This document shows positions 1 through 9,769 of a stretch of 14,455 nt of DNA, piece after piece (position 1 is the first letter of the stretch; each line of letters starts with the position of its first letter). The stretch spans positions 1,741,667-1,756,121 of the forward strand of contig NW_019091356.1 in assembly GCF_001949145.1 (NCBI RefSeq), written 5' to 3'. The notes below the pieces were generated by a model. The model saw only the letters and a list, made by a program, of their open reading frames with translations. It searched no databases and was not told the origin of the DNA. A program made the position numbers and the translations under genes. The DNA comes from Acanthaster planci (taxonomy: Eukaryota; Echinodermata; Asteroidea; Valvatida; Acanthasteridae).

Positions 1-1617
1 ACACGCTAATATCCCACGGGCATGGAATTAGTCGGGGGTGCCACGGCCCTGGGTTCCAAGCTTGAGCCATATGTATTCACAGAAATAAGCACGTTTATGG
101 TCGTGGGATACAACAGCGAAATACAAAAGAGAATAATGCTCCAAGAAAGCCCACGCACATTTATTGGCCTTCCATCACGCATATACCGCCAAAAGCGTTC
201 AATCTGTAAATGCCACTCGGTGGTTCCAGCATAGAACTGACATTTCGTGTCGTGACCAGGAGACTGTAGGGAATTATGAGCATAGTGGCGCCATCAGGAG
301 CAATGTTACCGCTGATTACTTAATGTAGACATGTACGGCAACTTGGAGATAGACAACTATGATTAAAGCATGATCGTCCATTCCAATCCGAAGAAACCTG
401 TACACAATAGGCATATTCCGACACTAGGGTCTGGTATCTATTCCACACTTTTTGAGATGAATGGACAAATCTCTTGCAAGTACCTTTACGGAGGAAACTT
501 ACAATGTACAACTTGCAAATCAGAAACATTCGGGACAACGACTGTCTGTATTCAGTTATTCATAATCTGAATTATAATTTTCCCGCGCCCAATTCAGCAT
601 GAAAAGCACAAAGGCTTTCCCTTCTGTAAGCGCGAGGGGAATGGATGTAGCTCTTTTACAAATCATCCGAAAGCGTGATTTATCCCATAGCCGGAAACTT
701 GATATTGTATTTAAGTTGAAGTAGGCAGGTGTGGCCCTTTGCATTATAAATTCGATTTATGAACTGGACGTCTGAAAGTGAAGCTTTTAGTCAAGAAAGA
801 GCCGGGTTATTTTTGGCCCATTTCATTGCTACCTCGATTTTTATGAAACTTGGCATACATGTAAAGACATTCCTTATCATTACAAAATGCGAACTTTGAA
901 TTCAGTCAGACGTTTAGTTTTGTTGTTACGGTCATTTCCAGTTCAAGGCTACACGCGTGCCAGCCAGTGTGAATTGAGTACCGCACGGGGAAAAAAAATA
1001 CATTTTTGGCTGACCAGTCTAGGAAATGTGCGCGCTGCGCAAGAACAATTTGATGTTCGATTTTCGCCAAATTGGTGTGAATGACCGCAAAGACAGAGTT
1101 ACTCTAAAAAACTCCTAAAGGCTCAATCCTGAAAGAAAATGCACTGTGGAGACATCGGAAAAGCTGCTCTGCAGCTCTTTCAGGGTTACGGCACCCACTA
1201 TAACATCTCGGTATTATCGTTTGGGCTCGGTATTTTCCCGTAGCCCTCGGCCTGTATGGCGAGCGTGGCTTGCTGATGAAAAAAGGTTCAAGGAACTGGG
1301 GAGAAAAACGTACCGCTCAGCAAACTTTTGAGTTTATTCGGCAAAAAAAAAGGTAGAAACGATTGCAACCACCTTGGTAACTTCTTTTTGTTCTAAATCA
1401 CGTACTATTTTGGTCAGCAATTGCTGAGCGAGGGCATGGACCTCGGTCACTACCTCTTATTTCTCTGGACTTGCTACTGTTGATTTTGTGCTGGCTTTGC
1501 TATAATCGAGAGCCGAAGATCGAGGAAAAGCCCAAACTTTATGGGTCCGAGAAGTAAGAGAGGGGTACAGTTATCAGAGGCACAGGGAACTGAAGAAATA
1601 GGGTGGTAAATAAAGCA
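1..1617. other. No gene seen; non-coding sequence
   Basis: Only short open frames (under 72 codons) occur on either strand, with no recognisable domain, no consistent pair of splice sites and no codon bias. Nothing in this stretch is supported as a gene. It ends at a fragment of a short transposon. Confidence 0.6.
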
Positions 1618-1690
1618 ACCGATCCGACAACCCACCTCTACTTATAAGTGAGGCATGTGCAGCAAAATAGCCTGCATAGTGAAACTGGTG
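1618..1690 (+). mobile_element. Fragment of the short inverted-repeat transposon also found at 13800-14074
   Basis: The sequence ACCGATCCGACAACCCACC followed by CTTATAAGTGAGGC and GTGCAGCAAAATA matches the left end of the complete element at 13800 in the same order and at nearly the same spacing, over about 70 bases. Beyond about 1690 the two copies diverge. No matching right end (GGTGGGTAGTTGGATCAGGT) is found nearby, so this is a one-ended or decayed copy. It shows that the family is interspersed, with at least two insertions in this window. Seen directly: the similarity. Inferred: that it moved as a DNA transposon. Confidence 0.7.
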
Positions 1691-1750
1691 GACGTTTACT
1701 GTAGACATTACTGCAAGGGGATCAGTCACAGCGCGGCTTTCATTGTATAC

Positions 1751-1807
1751 GATTGTGACAGATTGTGATTGTGTGTGATTGACTGTGGTTGTTTGTGATC
1801 GATTGTT
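1751..1807 (+). repeat. Degenerate GATTGTGA simple repeat
   Basis: Imperfect head-to-tail copies of GATTGTGA, with variants such as GACTGTGG and GTTTGTGA, make a TG-rich patch. It begins about 60 bases after the transposon fragment. It carries no coding signal and is probably a decayed microsatellite. Confidence 0.6.
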
Positions 1808-2105
1808 GCGCTCGTGCTCGTTATGGTACCATCAATGGCGTCATTGTCGTTTTATTTGTAACCTTGTTACAAGATTTGTACGAATTGGCGTCTGAATAAA
1901 AGATCACAACTTAGTTGACTACAGTTGTCCAGTGTGTGAAGCTTTCCTTGTACCCTTAACACCCCGCAGCCGTCGTTGTCGTAGAAGAATGATTAGGCCT
2001 ACTGGTGTTCAGTACTTGTACCTGATGTGAAGATGGATTTTCAATGTGTGTCGAAATAGGTACACTTTTAAAGAGAATTCTGACCTGTTTTGAACAAAGT
2101 TTGAG

Positions 2106-2138
2106 TACCTCACAGTGTTAACATAACACCGTGTGGTA
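2106..2138 (+). repeat. Near-palindrome, first tandem copy
   Basis: TACCTCACAGTGTT pairs with AACACCGTGTGGTA at 12 of 14 positions around a 5-base loop. The same structure recurs in the second tandem copy. Confidence 0.7.
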
Positions 2139-2297
2139 TCTCTCTTGTTCTCATCGTCCAAAAGGATGCTATAAAGTGCTCAATTATCACTACGTTTGAT
2201 CTATGTTTTACCTGTTAACAAGAAATATTTTCCATCAATGCGGAAACAGATACACGTTGGGATATGATTTCTGCTCTGAACAAATAGTCAAATGGAG

Positions 2298-2330
2298 TAC
2301 CACATTGTGTTAATACAACACGGTGTGGTA
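2298..2330 (+). repeat. Near-palindrome, second tandem copy
   Basis: TACCACATTGTGTT pairs with AACACGGTGTGGTA at 12 of 14 positions around a 5-base loop. The mismatched positions only partly coincide with those of the first copy. Confidence 0.7.
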
Positions 2331-2420
2331 TCTGCATTGAACTCAGATCATCGTCCAAGAGGATGCTACAAAGTGTTCGTTTACCATGATGTTTTATCTA
2401 TATTGCACTGATATCGTCAC

Positions 2421-4218
2421 TTTAGACACCCCGTGGTGTTATAACGCCTAATGTCCTGATACCGCTGACACAGTAGTTCTGAAATAGCTGAGAACGACCT
2501 TGTACCTCATACCATTCCCCCCCCCCATGTAGGATTTTACGGGCAAATTTTCTTTTAATTCCTCAAAACTATTAACCTCGATCCTTATAATTGAGTGAAG
2601 TACAATTTTGACCAGAAAATGGAACTGAACTAATGTTATTCATATTTGAGTTTCTTTGTACTAGAGCCCCCTAAACAATGATGAAGTCAGCCATGTTTAA
2701 AACCACAGCTGTTATTATAGGGAAGGCAGCGTTTATTGATTTTTAGCTTGCATAACGCTACTTAACCTTGGGTAAAACAAACTTCAATTACCAGAAGCAC
2801 AGCACGGATAATGGGAAAGAAGTGGGAATGGTTCATGACAGACTCTACCAAAATATGTGAGGTTATCGTTAGTAATTACGAGAGGAACGGCCTCCGCACG
2901 AGAAGAAATCGTTACATCCACGAATTCAGAGAGAAAACAGAGCGGTTATTTCTCATTTTATTGGAAAAAGTCATCAATGTTATAGTGGTGTTGAGAAAAC
3001 CTACAGATCCGGAATTATTCCAGCTCCGTATTGATTTAACCAAATCGCATTTGCCTGCGAGTCACGATGCCTATATGACGGCGGGCAAACAAACGGCAAT
3101 CTGGCGCTTGGCTAGGCGCTCAATGTTCCACAAACAGTATCAATCACCCCATGTTGGAATGGAGTCCCATTTGGGACCGATCCCACGTCAGCTCTTCAAG
3201 TAAACCACGCGCTTGTAAATGGGCTTTAAGTCGGCGGACGACACTCTGAGCCGTTCAGCCGCTGAAGTGGCAATTTGGTGGCTGCTGTCTTCCTTGTGTT
3301 TTTTTTACTTGGCCGTGGCGGGGAAGACAGAAGCGTGAGTTTGATTGAAATGTTCCGAGGGTCCCCGTCTCGAGGCCCCCGTGACGGGAGTATTTGCACT
3401 AGGCCTTGCTAGCGACTCAGGGGGTTGTTTGTAGTAATTTCACGGGCAATCATCATCTTGATTGTTTTTGGCTTGTGAATGAGGGCTTCTCTGTCTTAAT
3501 TACACAATCAATTTTCGGATGAAGGAGCTGTCACTTTCCCTGGCACCGCCTACTCTGGAAACAACCTCCTGGGGAGGACGCCTTGAGCACTCTTCGCAGA
3601 CTTAACAATACACGCTCTTCCCTTCGCCATCAAGTGGCATTTTTCCACTTTATCGAGAAAAATTAGTGAACTAGCAAGCCACACTTCCAAATGATTTCAA
3701 GATAGATCACGGAGCTATGGTGACTTTTCCCCCACGACTCCCTCGCATCGACAGCGTGCAAAAGGGCAACTGAAGGAATGAAGGACAGTTATGGGACCAC
3801 GAGAGAGTGCAATTTTCCCAGCAACGGAGGCTCCCGTGGGGGGAACTGCACTTCGGTGGTTCACACCAAACGGCAATGCCATGCATCCGTTACGGTCGCG
3901 TGGCTACCAGCAAAATAAACATTCCCACCATGGCTTTTTGCAACCGTTGAGGGGGTGCTTCTGCTCAAGGCGGGTAGCAGTATTGTCACTATTGTGGACA
4001 CTGCTGTTCGAAGCTCACACCAGTTTCCCATGTATTCAACTGTCTCAGATATCAAAGTGAAATCTTTCAATACAATGTAGGGCGCCCTCCTTTGCATGGG
4101 TGAAAAGTCAAAACTGCAAAGAATGGAACCAAACGCGTCCTTGACAAGCTCTTGCCGTTGCGTCTTCCCGGTGCGTGATAAAGGTGGAGCCCTCCTGTAT
4201 CCGCCAAGGATAGCATGA
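2421..4218. other. No supported gene; one unrecognised 130-codon frame
   Basis: The longest open frame here is 2811-3203 on the plus strand. I recognise no family in it and it has no convincing hydrophobic, cysteine or motif pattern. Its bounds also match no obvious splice sites, so it is as likely a chance frame as an exon. A 10-base C run lies at 2517-2526. The rest is unremarkable non-coding sequence. Confidence 0.5.
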
Positions 4219-4498
4219 CAGGGGCGGATCCGGGGGGCGTAGGGGGCACACGCCCCCCCCTCTTTTGCTTTCCCAAAAATAAATAAATAAATAAAACGAA
4301 AAGGAGAAAATGAGAGGGAGAAGAAAAAGGAGAAGCCATATTGCTTGAAATTGCGCGACTGAGCGCCCAGAATCCAATTCAGTCCTAGAATCTCTTAAGC
4401 GGGGCCCGGACCCCATGCCGCAAGGGTTTCGTGAGACGTGCTCGTGGGCATTGTACCATAGCTACCGCCCCCTTTTGAAAATCCTGAATTCGCCCATG
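4219..4498. mobile_element. Probable non-autonomous hAT-like element, or two fragments of one
   Basis: The left end starts CAGGGGCGGATCCGGGG and continues with G-rich then C-rich sequence. The right end, read on the minus strand, starts CATGGGCGAATTCAGG and continues GATTTTCAAAAGGGGGCGG. The two termini agree at about 12 of 16 positions in inverted orientation. CAGGGGCGGATCC-type ends followed by G runs are, from general knowledge, common at hAT-type elements of animals. No transposase frame lies inside the 280 bases. I could not find a clear 8-bp target duplication, so the exact ends and the unity of the element are uncertain. Confidence 0.5.
4277..4294 (+). repeat. AAAT microsatellite with purine-rich flank
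   Basis: Four to five AAAT units sit inside the probable hAT-like element. They are followed to about 4336 by an A/G-only-like tract (AAAAGGAGAAAATGAGAGGG and similar). Confidence 0.85.
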
Positions 4499-7400
4499 TT
4501 TGACGCACATCTCGCCAATGGGTTTGGCGGCTTCAGGTAACTGACAACCCGTCTCCGAATCGCCGGACGCCGAACACTATCTACCGTCATAATACCAACC
4601 CTTCCTGACATGCCTTCCGACATTCGATGCCAAACACAGTGGCAGTGCGCCCGCACGACCATCTACTCTACTCGGCATGGAACAGGATCGTTTGGATATT
4701 CAAAAATTTTGGATACGTATGTCGATGGGGAATAGTCTGGTTCCTGACCGTGCTTGTTACAGCATGTGATGTCTGGTATTAGAATAGTCAATTCTTCACT
4801 TCAAGGGTCAGATCTACGAACAGCACTGCCATGCTATACTCGGGAAAGTTGTCCAAAATAAGCAGGTACGTAAGTATATGTATCCGGGAGCGCAATTTCT
4901 TAAGATAAAAAGTTACAACCGCAAATAACCAATTGCAATATCACACTTTTTCTAATATTATTCAGAATGAAGAAGACAGGAGTGTTTTAGAGAGAGAATG
5001 GATGTAATAATTCACGGCAAACATAAAAACGGTAACAGACGTTGAAATTATAAACAATAAATAGGTCTACACGAGATAAATAGTTTAATTGCTATTGCTA
5101 CATTGAGGAGGAGGCGTAAGGAAAGTTATCTTTCCCGGACTTACTATTAAGCGCCAAGCTGGAAATAAAGTGATCTCTGGGGGACAAGGTTGTGCCAAAG
5201 AAGCATTAGGGGGGCACTCCTAAAAATAGATTCTCATAAACACCAATGATAAATCTTTATATTGCAAAATTATTTTTAGAATACAACTCTCAAAGGTGTC
5301 CAGGCTGGTCAGAAAAATTATGTTCCTCTTTCCTTTTCCTTTCAATATTTAGTGGGTTGACCGATGAATTTTTGCAAAATTCTCACCCAAAGCAAACACC
5401 CTAAAACGAAAGAAATTACACTGCCCGGAAAGATTGCCATTTTGAAAAGCATCCCTCTGCAAAACGACTAAATAGTACCACTTTCGGATCCGACTGCATC
5501 CAAATTGCTCAGAATTGGAAGCCCAGAGTCCGGGCCAGAGTTTCAGAGCCACATTTCTTCAATTACCCATTTCCATGACTCTCGGGAATCTCTAATATAG
5601 AATATTTTGAGTGTATAATTGTTATTAATGAGCTCGGCGGACATATTTTTCGCCTATTTGCTTGGGTGCACCCTTAGATGTGGCGTCAGTGCTACAAATT
5701 TGCGTCGAAGGGGAATTGCTGAAAGGGGCTGGACACTTGAGGGCGCACTACAAATTCTTCAAAGACAATGCCGGTGCCATCTGCCGATTAGCGTACAAGC
5801 TATTTGCTTTGTATTAAAAATTACGGTAGCATGTTTATTTTTAGCCCGGGTACGGTCCCATTAACAATCCCTGAGCAAAATACTAAGGGGGGGGGGGGGT
5901 TAAATCCCTATCCTAGGGGATTTACGCCCGTCCTTGACGTCATCAGAGCAGTGCGTTCCTTACCCGACAAAACGTCTCAAGGGGGAAACTTCTTTGTGTG
6001 GCCCTTAAGCGACACTGGATTCTTGCCACTGAGGATCCTGTCCCTTTTTCTTTCCATCAGCCGGCGTTCATACCCATCGAGTGCCTGTCACTTTACTCGA
6101 CAGGCCATGCTTTTAGTTCTCTGAAGCAGAAGTGAATAGACCAAGGTGGGAGACTGTCGGTGCCGGCAAGGACGTTATTGGGACGCATCGTCAGCGGTGA
6201 TCGGTGTAGAGGTTACAGTGAAGCAGTCAAAACAATAAAATCGGAATCAGAATGAAATCGACTAAAATCGACCACTGATGTCCCAGAGCCGGTACCAAGA
6301 TGTACACTGAGATACACTGGTATGTCTGCAAGAAGGCACCATAGCCACGAGCACAGTGTGTCCCACAACCTTCACACCAGATCCTATACCAAACGGGATT
6401 CTTAAACTGGCAACAGAGCCAACCCCACCCAAAATACATGCCTGCGTTGACCCAAAATAAAGCTGAATTTTAAATGTATCCCAGAAACACCACGCAGGCT
6501 ACATTGATTGATACTTTCCTGTTTTGAAAAGAATTCATGCAGTCATTTTACCCCGCTTTCTTTATTGACGGGAGGGGAGCCCTTTGAATTTATTATTTCC
6601 CTTCAACTCATGACATAGGGCGCTGAATAGTCAGACTGATAGTTCTCGTGGGTCAGGACGTGTTCAAGTATGAATTACACTGGAACTTTTGTAAGTTCTA
6701 CTCCTTTCTGCTTTCAAAGATGCGTTCCCTAGCATTGTTCTAACACAGCTGATACTCACTGGATACGCCACTCACTACTCGGCCTGGCCAAGGTCACATT
6801 ATCCAAACATATTTATTATCACAAAATTCACTTCGAAATGTAGAAAATAAAGAAAGTATAGATGGTCAGCGCATTATCAAAGGAACTTATCCTCTGTGCA
6901 GACGGGCATAGAGTCATTGTGGACGCAAGCACAAGGGAAAAAACCAATAGATTTCTTGCTGGTTATATTGTAATTAATTTCTGTCTCTCCTGCTCGCAGT
7001 TTCCTGTATAAATACTACACGATGTCCGAAACACTGCTATGTAACACCGTTAAAAGCCCTCATCAAGCATTACTACCGTCTGTCAACATCTCATTAACAA
7101 GAGAATGAATGCACATTGAAAGACCAACAAGAGATGTGAACCCTTATGACCGTTTGCCCATCAGTCGATCATAATATTAACATAAGCTTTGACATCACCA
7201 TTCAAAGGCGTCAATACCACAGATGACAGTGCGTGTTTGCTTTTAATAAGAATTTTGCTTGAGATGTGCCAGTACGTCTAAGCGATTTTGATCCGCACTG
7301 TCGCCTCAGGAATGATCAAAATGTGAAGGATAAATGTTGAGAAAGCATAAACATATACAAGCATAAAGTGTAGCTGTAAATGACTTTTCTTAGACACATT

Positions 7401-7580
7401 TTTTGCAGCAACTTTACACATTGCTTCAATGTACAAAAATATCTGACATCCCAATTAAGTTAAATGCACTGAAAATTGCAGATTTTGTTTTTGCGTTGAA
7501 CCTACATGTAAAAGTTGGGGCTACTGCTATATTCGAACCAGCTTCAATAATTAATACAAAATACAGTTAAGATCCGGTCA
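4499..7580. other. No gene seen; non-coding sequence
   Basis: About 3 kb of mostly AT-rich DNA with only short unrecognised open frames. Points of note are a 13-base G run (5887-5899), a small hairpin just after it (AAATCCC/GGGGATTT, 5902-5923), and a plus-strand pyrimidine tract ending CTGCTCGCAG at 6999 that resembles a splice acceptor. After that acceptor one frame runs about 37 codons to a TGA near 7109. It has no recognisable motif, so I do not call an exon. Confidence 0.5.
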
Positions 7581-7586
7581 TTTATT
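7581..7586 (-). terminator. Candidate poly(A) signal for the YxxP-tail receptor
   Basis: AATAAA on the minus strand lies 335 bases downstream of the stop at 7921-7923. This gives a 3' untranslated region of ordinary length. It is the first exact hexamer I found downstream; use of it is inferred. Confidence 0.5.
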
Positions 7587-7788
7587 TCATTCACAAAACA
7601 AGAACTTACTAAGGTCATCAAAGTTCAGAGGTTTGGGCAGGCCCACAGTGGTGGGGACAAACGGGGGAGTGTACTGTTCGTATTCTATGCTCATCTGTAC
7701 AAAATCCTTTGAAGAATGGGAAATGTCACCACGCACATTTTAATCTTGAAGAACGTCTGATTAGCTGAATCCATTTCTCCTAATTCTT

Positions 7789-7862
7789 ATGGCGGTCGAC
7801 CGAGGCCAGACGTCGAACCAATGGGAAGAGAGTAAAAGGAGCAAAAACATATGCCGTTCGAG
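7789..7862 (+). other. Possible short first coding exon, antisense to the receptor 3' UTR
   Basis: An ATG in the context ATGGCGG opens a 24-codon frame without stops that runs exactly to a consensus splice donor, CGAG followed by GTGAGTAC (7863 on). The frame stops within the putative intron (TGA in GGTGAG). The bases before the ATG are weak for initiation (C at -3). No downstream plus-strand exon can be matched by eye, and the region lies in the presumed 3' UTR of the minus-strand gene. This may be coincidence. Confidence 0.15.
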
Positions 7863-7920
7863 GTGAGTACACAAGGAAGACGTCTGAGGGCCAATGTTCC
7901 CAGTACTGAAGTAATCAGAT

Positions 7921-8718
7921 TTAATTAGATGTAATCTGTTTACCTAAGACAGAGAGTATCGGCATGTTATTCGGCAACGTGTACACATCATCTTCAACTT
8001 TGTACCGCAGCGGGCTGAGATCTAAGCTACAATCTTCGGCAAGTTCCCCAGAAGAGTTGGTGTGGCCAAATCCACCCTTCCTCGAGAGGGTGTACAGGTC
8101 TTCCCCGACTTGGTATCGCTCCAGATTTCCATCTCGACAAGCCCCAACACTCTGCCCGCCATGAGCGAGGTCTTCAGAAGCACACGGGTCATTGCCGAAC
8201 CTCCCTCCCTTGGGGACTGTGTACAGCTTGTCGCCGACCTCTATCCGTGTGAGCTTTTCATCCGGTCGCCCTCTTGTGTGCGGTCTTCCCTCGGGATCTC
8301 GAGGGGAGCACGCGGGGTGTCCACGAGTCTTACGCAGGTGTTTTTCATGCAGGGCATAAAGTACTCCATTGACACGCATGTGGGCGGGGCGCAAGCGATG
8401 TTGAGAAGCCGCCCCTCCCCTTTGCGACGTGCTCCTATTTCTGGGTTCGGCTGTTCGAGAACTGAGCATCTCAATAAATCTTGCTGGGAAAAAGGCAGAC
8501 GCTCGTGGAGTGGAGGCACTGCGTTTTCTGCGCAGGTAGCAGGCGATGCCAACGGTGATGACTACAAGGGACAGCAAACCAAAGAGACAGCCGATGGCCA
8601 CGCCCGCCTCTGAAGTCCCGCGCTCAACCGTAGTCGATGTTTGAATCGTGGTGGTTGAGAAGGATAAATTGGAAACATTCTGCATGGCCCCAGTACGATT
8701 ACGCGGTACTGCATGCAC
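7921..8718 (-). CDS. Terminal exon of a type I membrane receptor with repeated LYTxP tail motifs
   Basis: This is the strongest coding segment of the window (265 residues including the possible 5' extension). I do not recognise the family. Residues 14-36 are a Ser/Thr-rich stem with two N-glycosylation sequons (N14, N17). Residues 38-61 form one transmembrane helix with G39, G43 and G47 spaced as GxxxGxxxG, followed by the stop-transfer RRKR (63-66). The cytoplasmic tail of about 200 residues has four related blocks centred on Y121, Y166, Y209 and Y246: VNGVLYAL, VGDKLYTVP, VGEDLYTLS and VEDDVYTLP. Blocks two and three also share GG.FG or KGGFG and a downstream E-(D/L)-LA. YTVP and YTLP fit YxxP, the known consensus for Crk/CrkL-type SH2 domains once phosphorylated; use here is inferred. 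The exon is much more GC-rich than its flanks. A stop lies at 8725-8727, so the exon begins after it: acceptor-like AG sites give starts at 8717, 8708 (both phase 1) or 8679 (phase 0). There is no signal peptide in the exon, so upstream exons are expected. Stop is TAA at 7921-7923. Overlapping long plus-strand frames are shadows of this exon. Confidence 0.75.
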   Translation of the reverse strand: MHAVPRNRTGAMQNVSNLSFSTTTIQTSTTVERGTSEAGVAIGCLFGLLSLVVITVGIACYLRRKRSASTPRASAFFPARFIEMLSSRTAEPRNRSTSQRGGAASQHRLRPAHMRVNGVLYALHEKHLRKTRGHPACSPRDPEGRPHTRGRPDEKLTRIEVGDKLYTVPKGGRFGNDPCASEDLAHGGQSVGACRDGNLERYQVGEDLYTLSRKGGFGHTNSSGELAEDCSLDLSPLRYKVEDDVYTLPNNMPILSVLGKQITSN

Positions 8719-8948
8719 TGCCGATTACCCGGTTTGGTACTAAAATATGAAAATCAACTTCGGTATTTAAGCAAAGCGCTGAGTACTAAGGTGATCGTCT
8801 GTTATGATGTAGACAGTGATATAGTCGGTCAACAATTTTTTTCCACAGAAAGTTCGATGCTACTATCAGTGGCGAAGCATATGCAAAGAATTTCAGAAAA
8901 ATCACGCCACAAATCAAGATACTAAATGTAGAACAATGAAGTTCAGGC

Positions 8949-8992
8949 GTATTGTATCAAATACATATACATATATATATATAATACAATAC
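8949..8992 (+). repeat. AT-dinucleotide tract inside a 9-bp inverted repeat
   Basis: GTATTGTAT at the left pairs perfectly with ATACAATAC at the right, around an ATAC/ATAT microsatellite. The structure lies in non-coding sequence 230 bases upstream of the receptor tail exon. Confidence 0.75.
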
Positions 8993-9743
8993 TTCCCGCT
9001 TCAATGTTAAACTAGTACTAAACCCAACACTTTTTATTGAAATACATGCTGCTATGTAAACAAAATATCATATTAGAATAATACATGTTGAACGCTGTGG
9101 CATTTCCTCGTATACGTTATGTAGATAAGGGAAGTTGGTAGTCAGAAAAACATATTTAGCACGCACTCGAAAGCAAAAGAAAAGAGTAATCAAAGCATAC
9201 TCTCTCAAACAATAACAAAGGCTCTAACTGACACCCGGGCTTGTTTCCTTTTGCTAAGCTCCGGAGGCCGGCGACGGATAGAAGAACATAAGAAAAACTG
9301 CCTCATGTGGTTATATTAATACAGATAAATGTCGAGATATGGTCGAACGGGGGATGCACAGGGACGAACCTGGCAATTAAAATAAATCGCGCTTGTTGAT
9401 GAATGACAAGGACACTTTCGCAGTAACTGCGTCAAGAACCACAAACGGACATGTTACATGTGCTAATACTTATTTCACGTGTTAAAAATGCTTCACAATT
9501 CATCACTGACACCCCAGTCATATACATGTATGTAACGCCGTTAGGGGCGCTGGTGTCCGATGTCATAAAGAAAACCAAAATAGTTTATGGGAAAACTCTC
9601 ACAAAATTTACATTGATAATAAGCATTCATAAACACACCTATAGGAGTCATTATAAAGAGAAATATACACAGATTTGCAAACCTGAACTTCAGTTTTTTT
9701 ATTCATATGACGACTGACTCCTCCATTACGGTTACCATGACAG

Positions 9744-9769
9744 TACATGTATATAGCTATATACATGTA
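9744..9769. repeat. Perfect 26-bp palindrome
   Basis: TACATGTATATAG is followed directly by its reverse complement with no loop. It is built from ACATGT and ATATAG units and lies in presumed intronic sequence. No binding protein is identified. Confidence 0.9.

Larger units (their letters stand above)
2037..2420 (+). repeat. Two-copy tandem duplication of about 190 bp
   Basis: Two diverged direct copies lie head to tail, the first at about 2037-2227 and the second at about 2228-2420. Landmarks keep their order: ATTTTC near the start, GAAAYAGRTACAC, TGAACAAA, GAGTACC with a near-palindrome, then CATCGTCCAARAGGATGCTAYAAAGTG (2152 and 2349), then GATGTTTTATCTAT-like sequence. The offset is 192 bases at the palindrome and 197 at the CATCGTCC block, so small indels have accumulated. 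No protein frame is shared by the copies. It may be a satellite remnant or a duplicated piece of an unknown element. Confidence 0.75.

Noticed and set aside
2811-3203. 130-codon open frame on the plus strand
   Set aside because: No recognisable family, domain or splice-site framing. Length is within reach of chance for a 14-kb window read in six frames.
4067-4416. 90- and 102-codon minus-strand frames
   Set aside because: They run through the G/C tracts, AAAT microsatellite and transposon-like ends; low-complexity translation only.
5935-5942. TGACGTCA palindromes (also at 11609-11616) as cAMP-response elements
   Set aside because: Eight-base matches occur by chance, and no promoter or gene start is nearby.
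6970-7110. Plus-strand acceptor-like CTGCTCGCAG, a TATAAATA at 7007, and a short frame after it
   Set aside because: Each is plausible alone, but no donor partner, promoter context or protein motif links them.
7515-7545. tRNA B-box-like GGTTCGAATA on the minus strand
   Set aside because: No A box at the right distance and no acceptor stem or cloverleaf can be drawn.
8241-8552. 103-codon minus-strand frame inside the receptor exon
   Set aside because: Shadow of the 7921-8718 frame in another phase; lacks its repeat pattern.
8062-8613. 183-codon plus-strand frame across the receptor tail exon
   Set aside because: It is antisense to the better supported minus-strand coding frame, whose repeated motifs and transmembrane helix explain the open frame and GC content.
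9345-9375. GGTTCGTCCC on the minus strand as a possible tRNA or SINE B box
   Set aside because: The T-arm does not pair and no A box is present.
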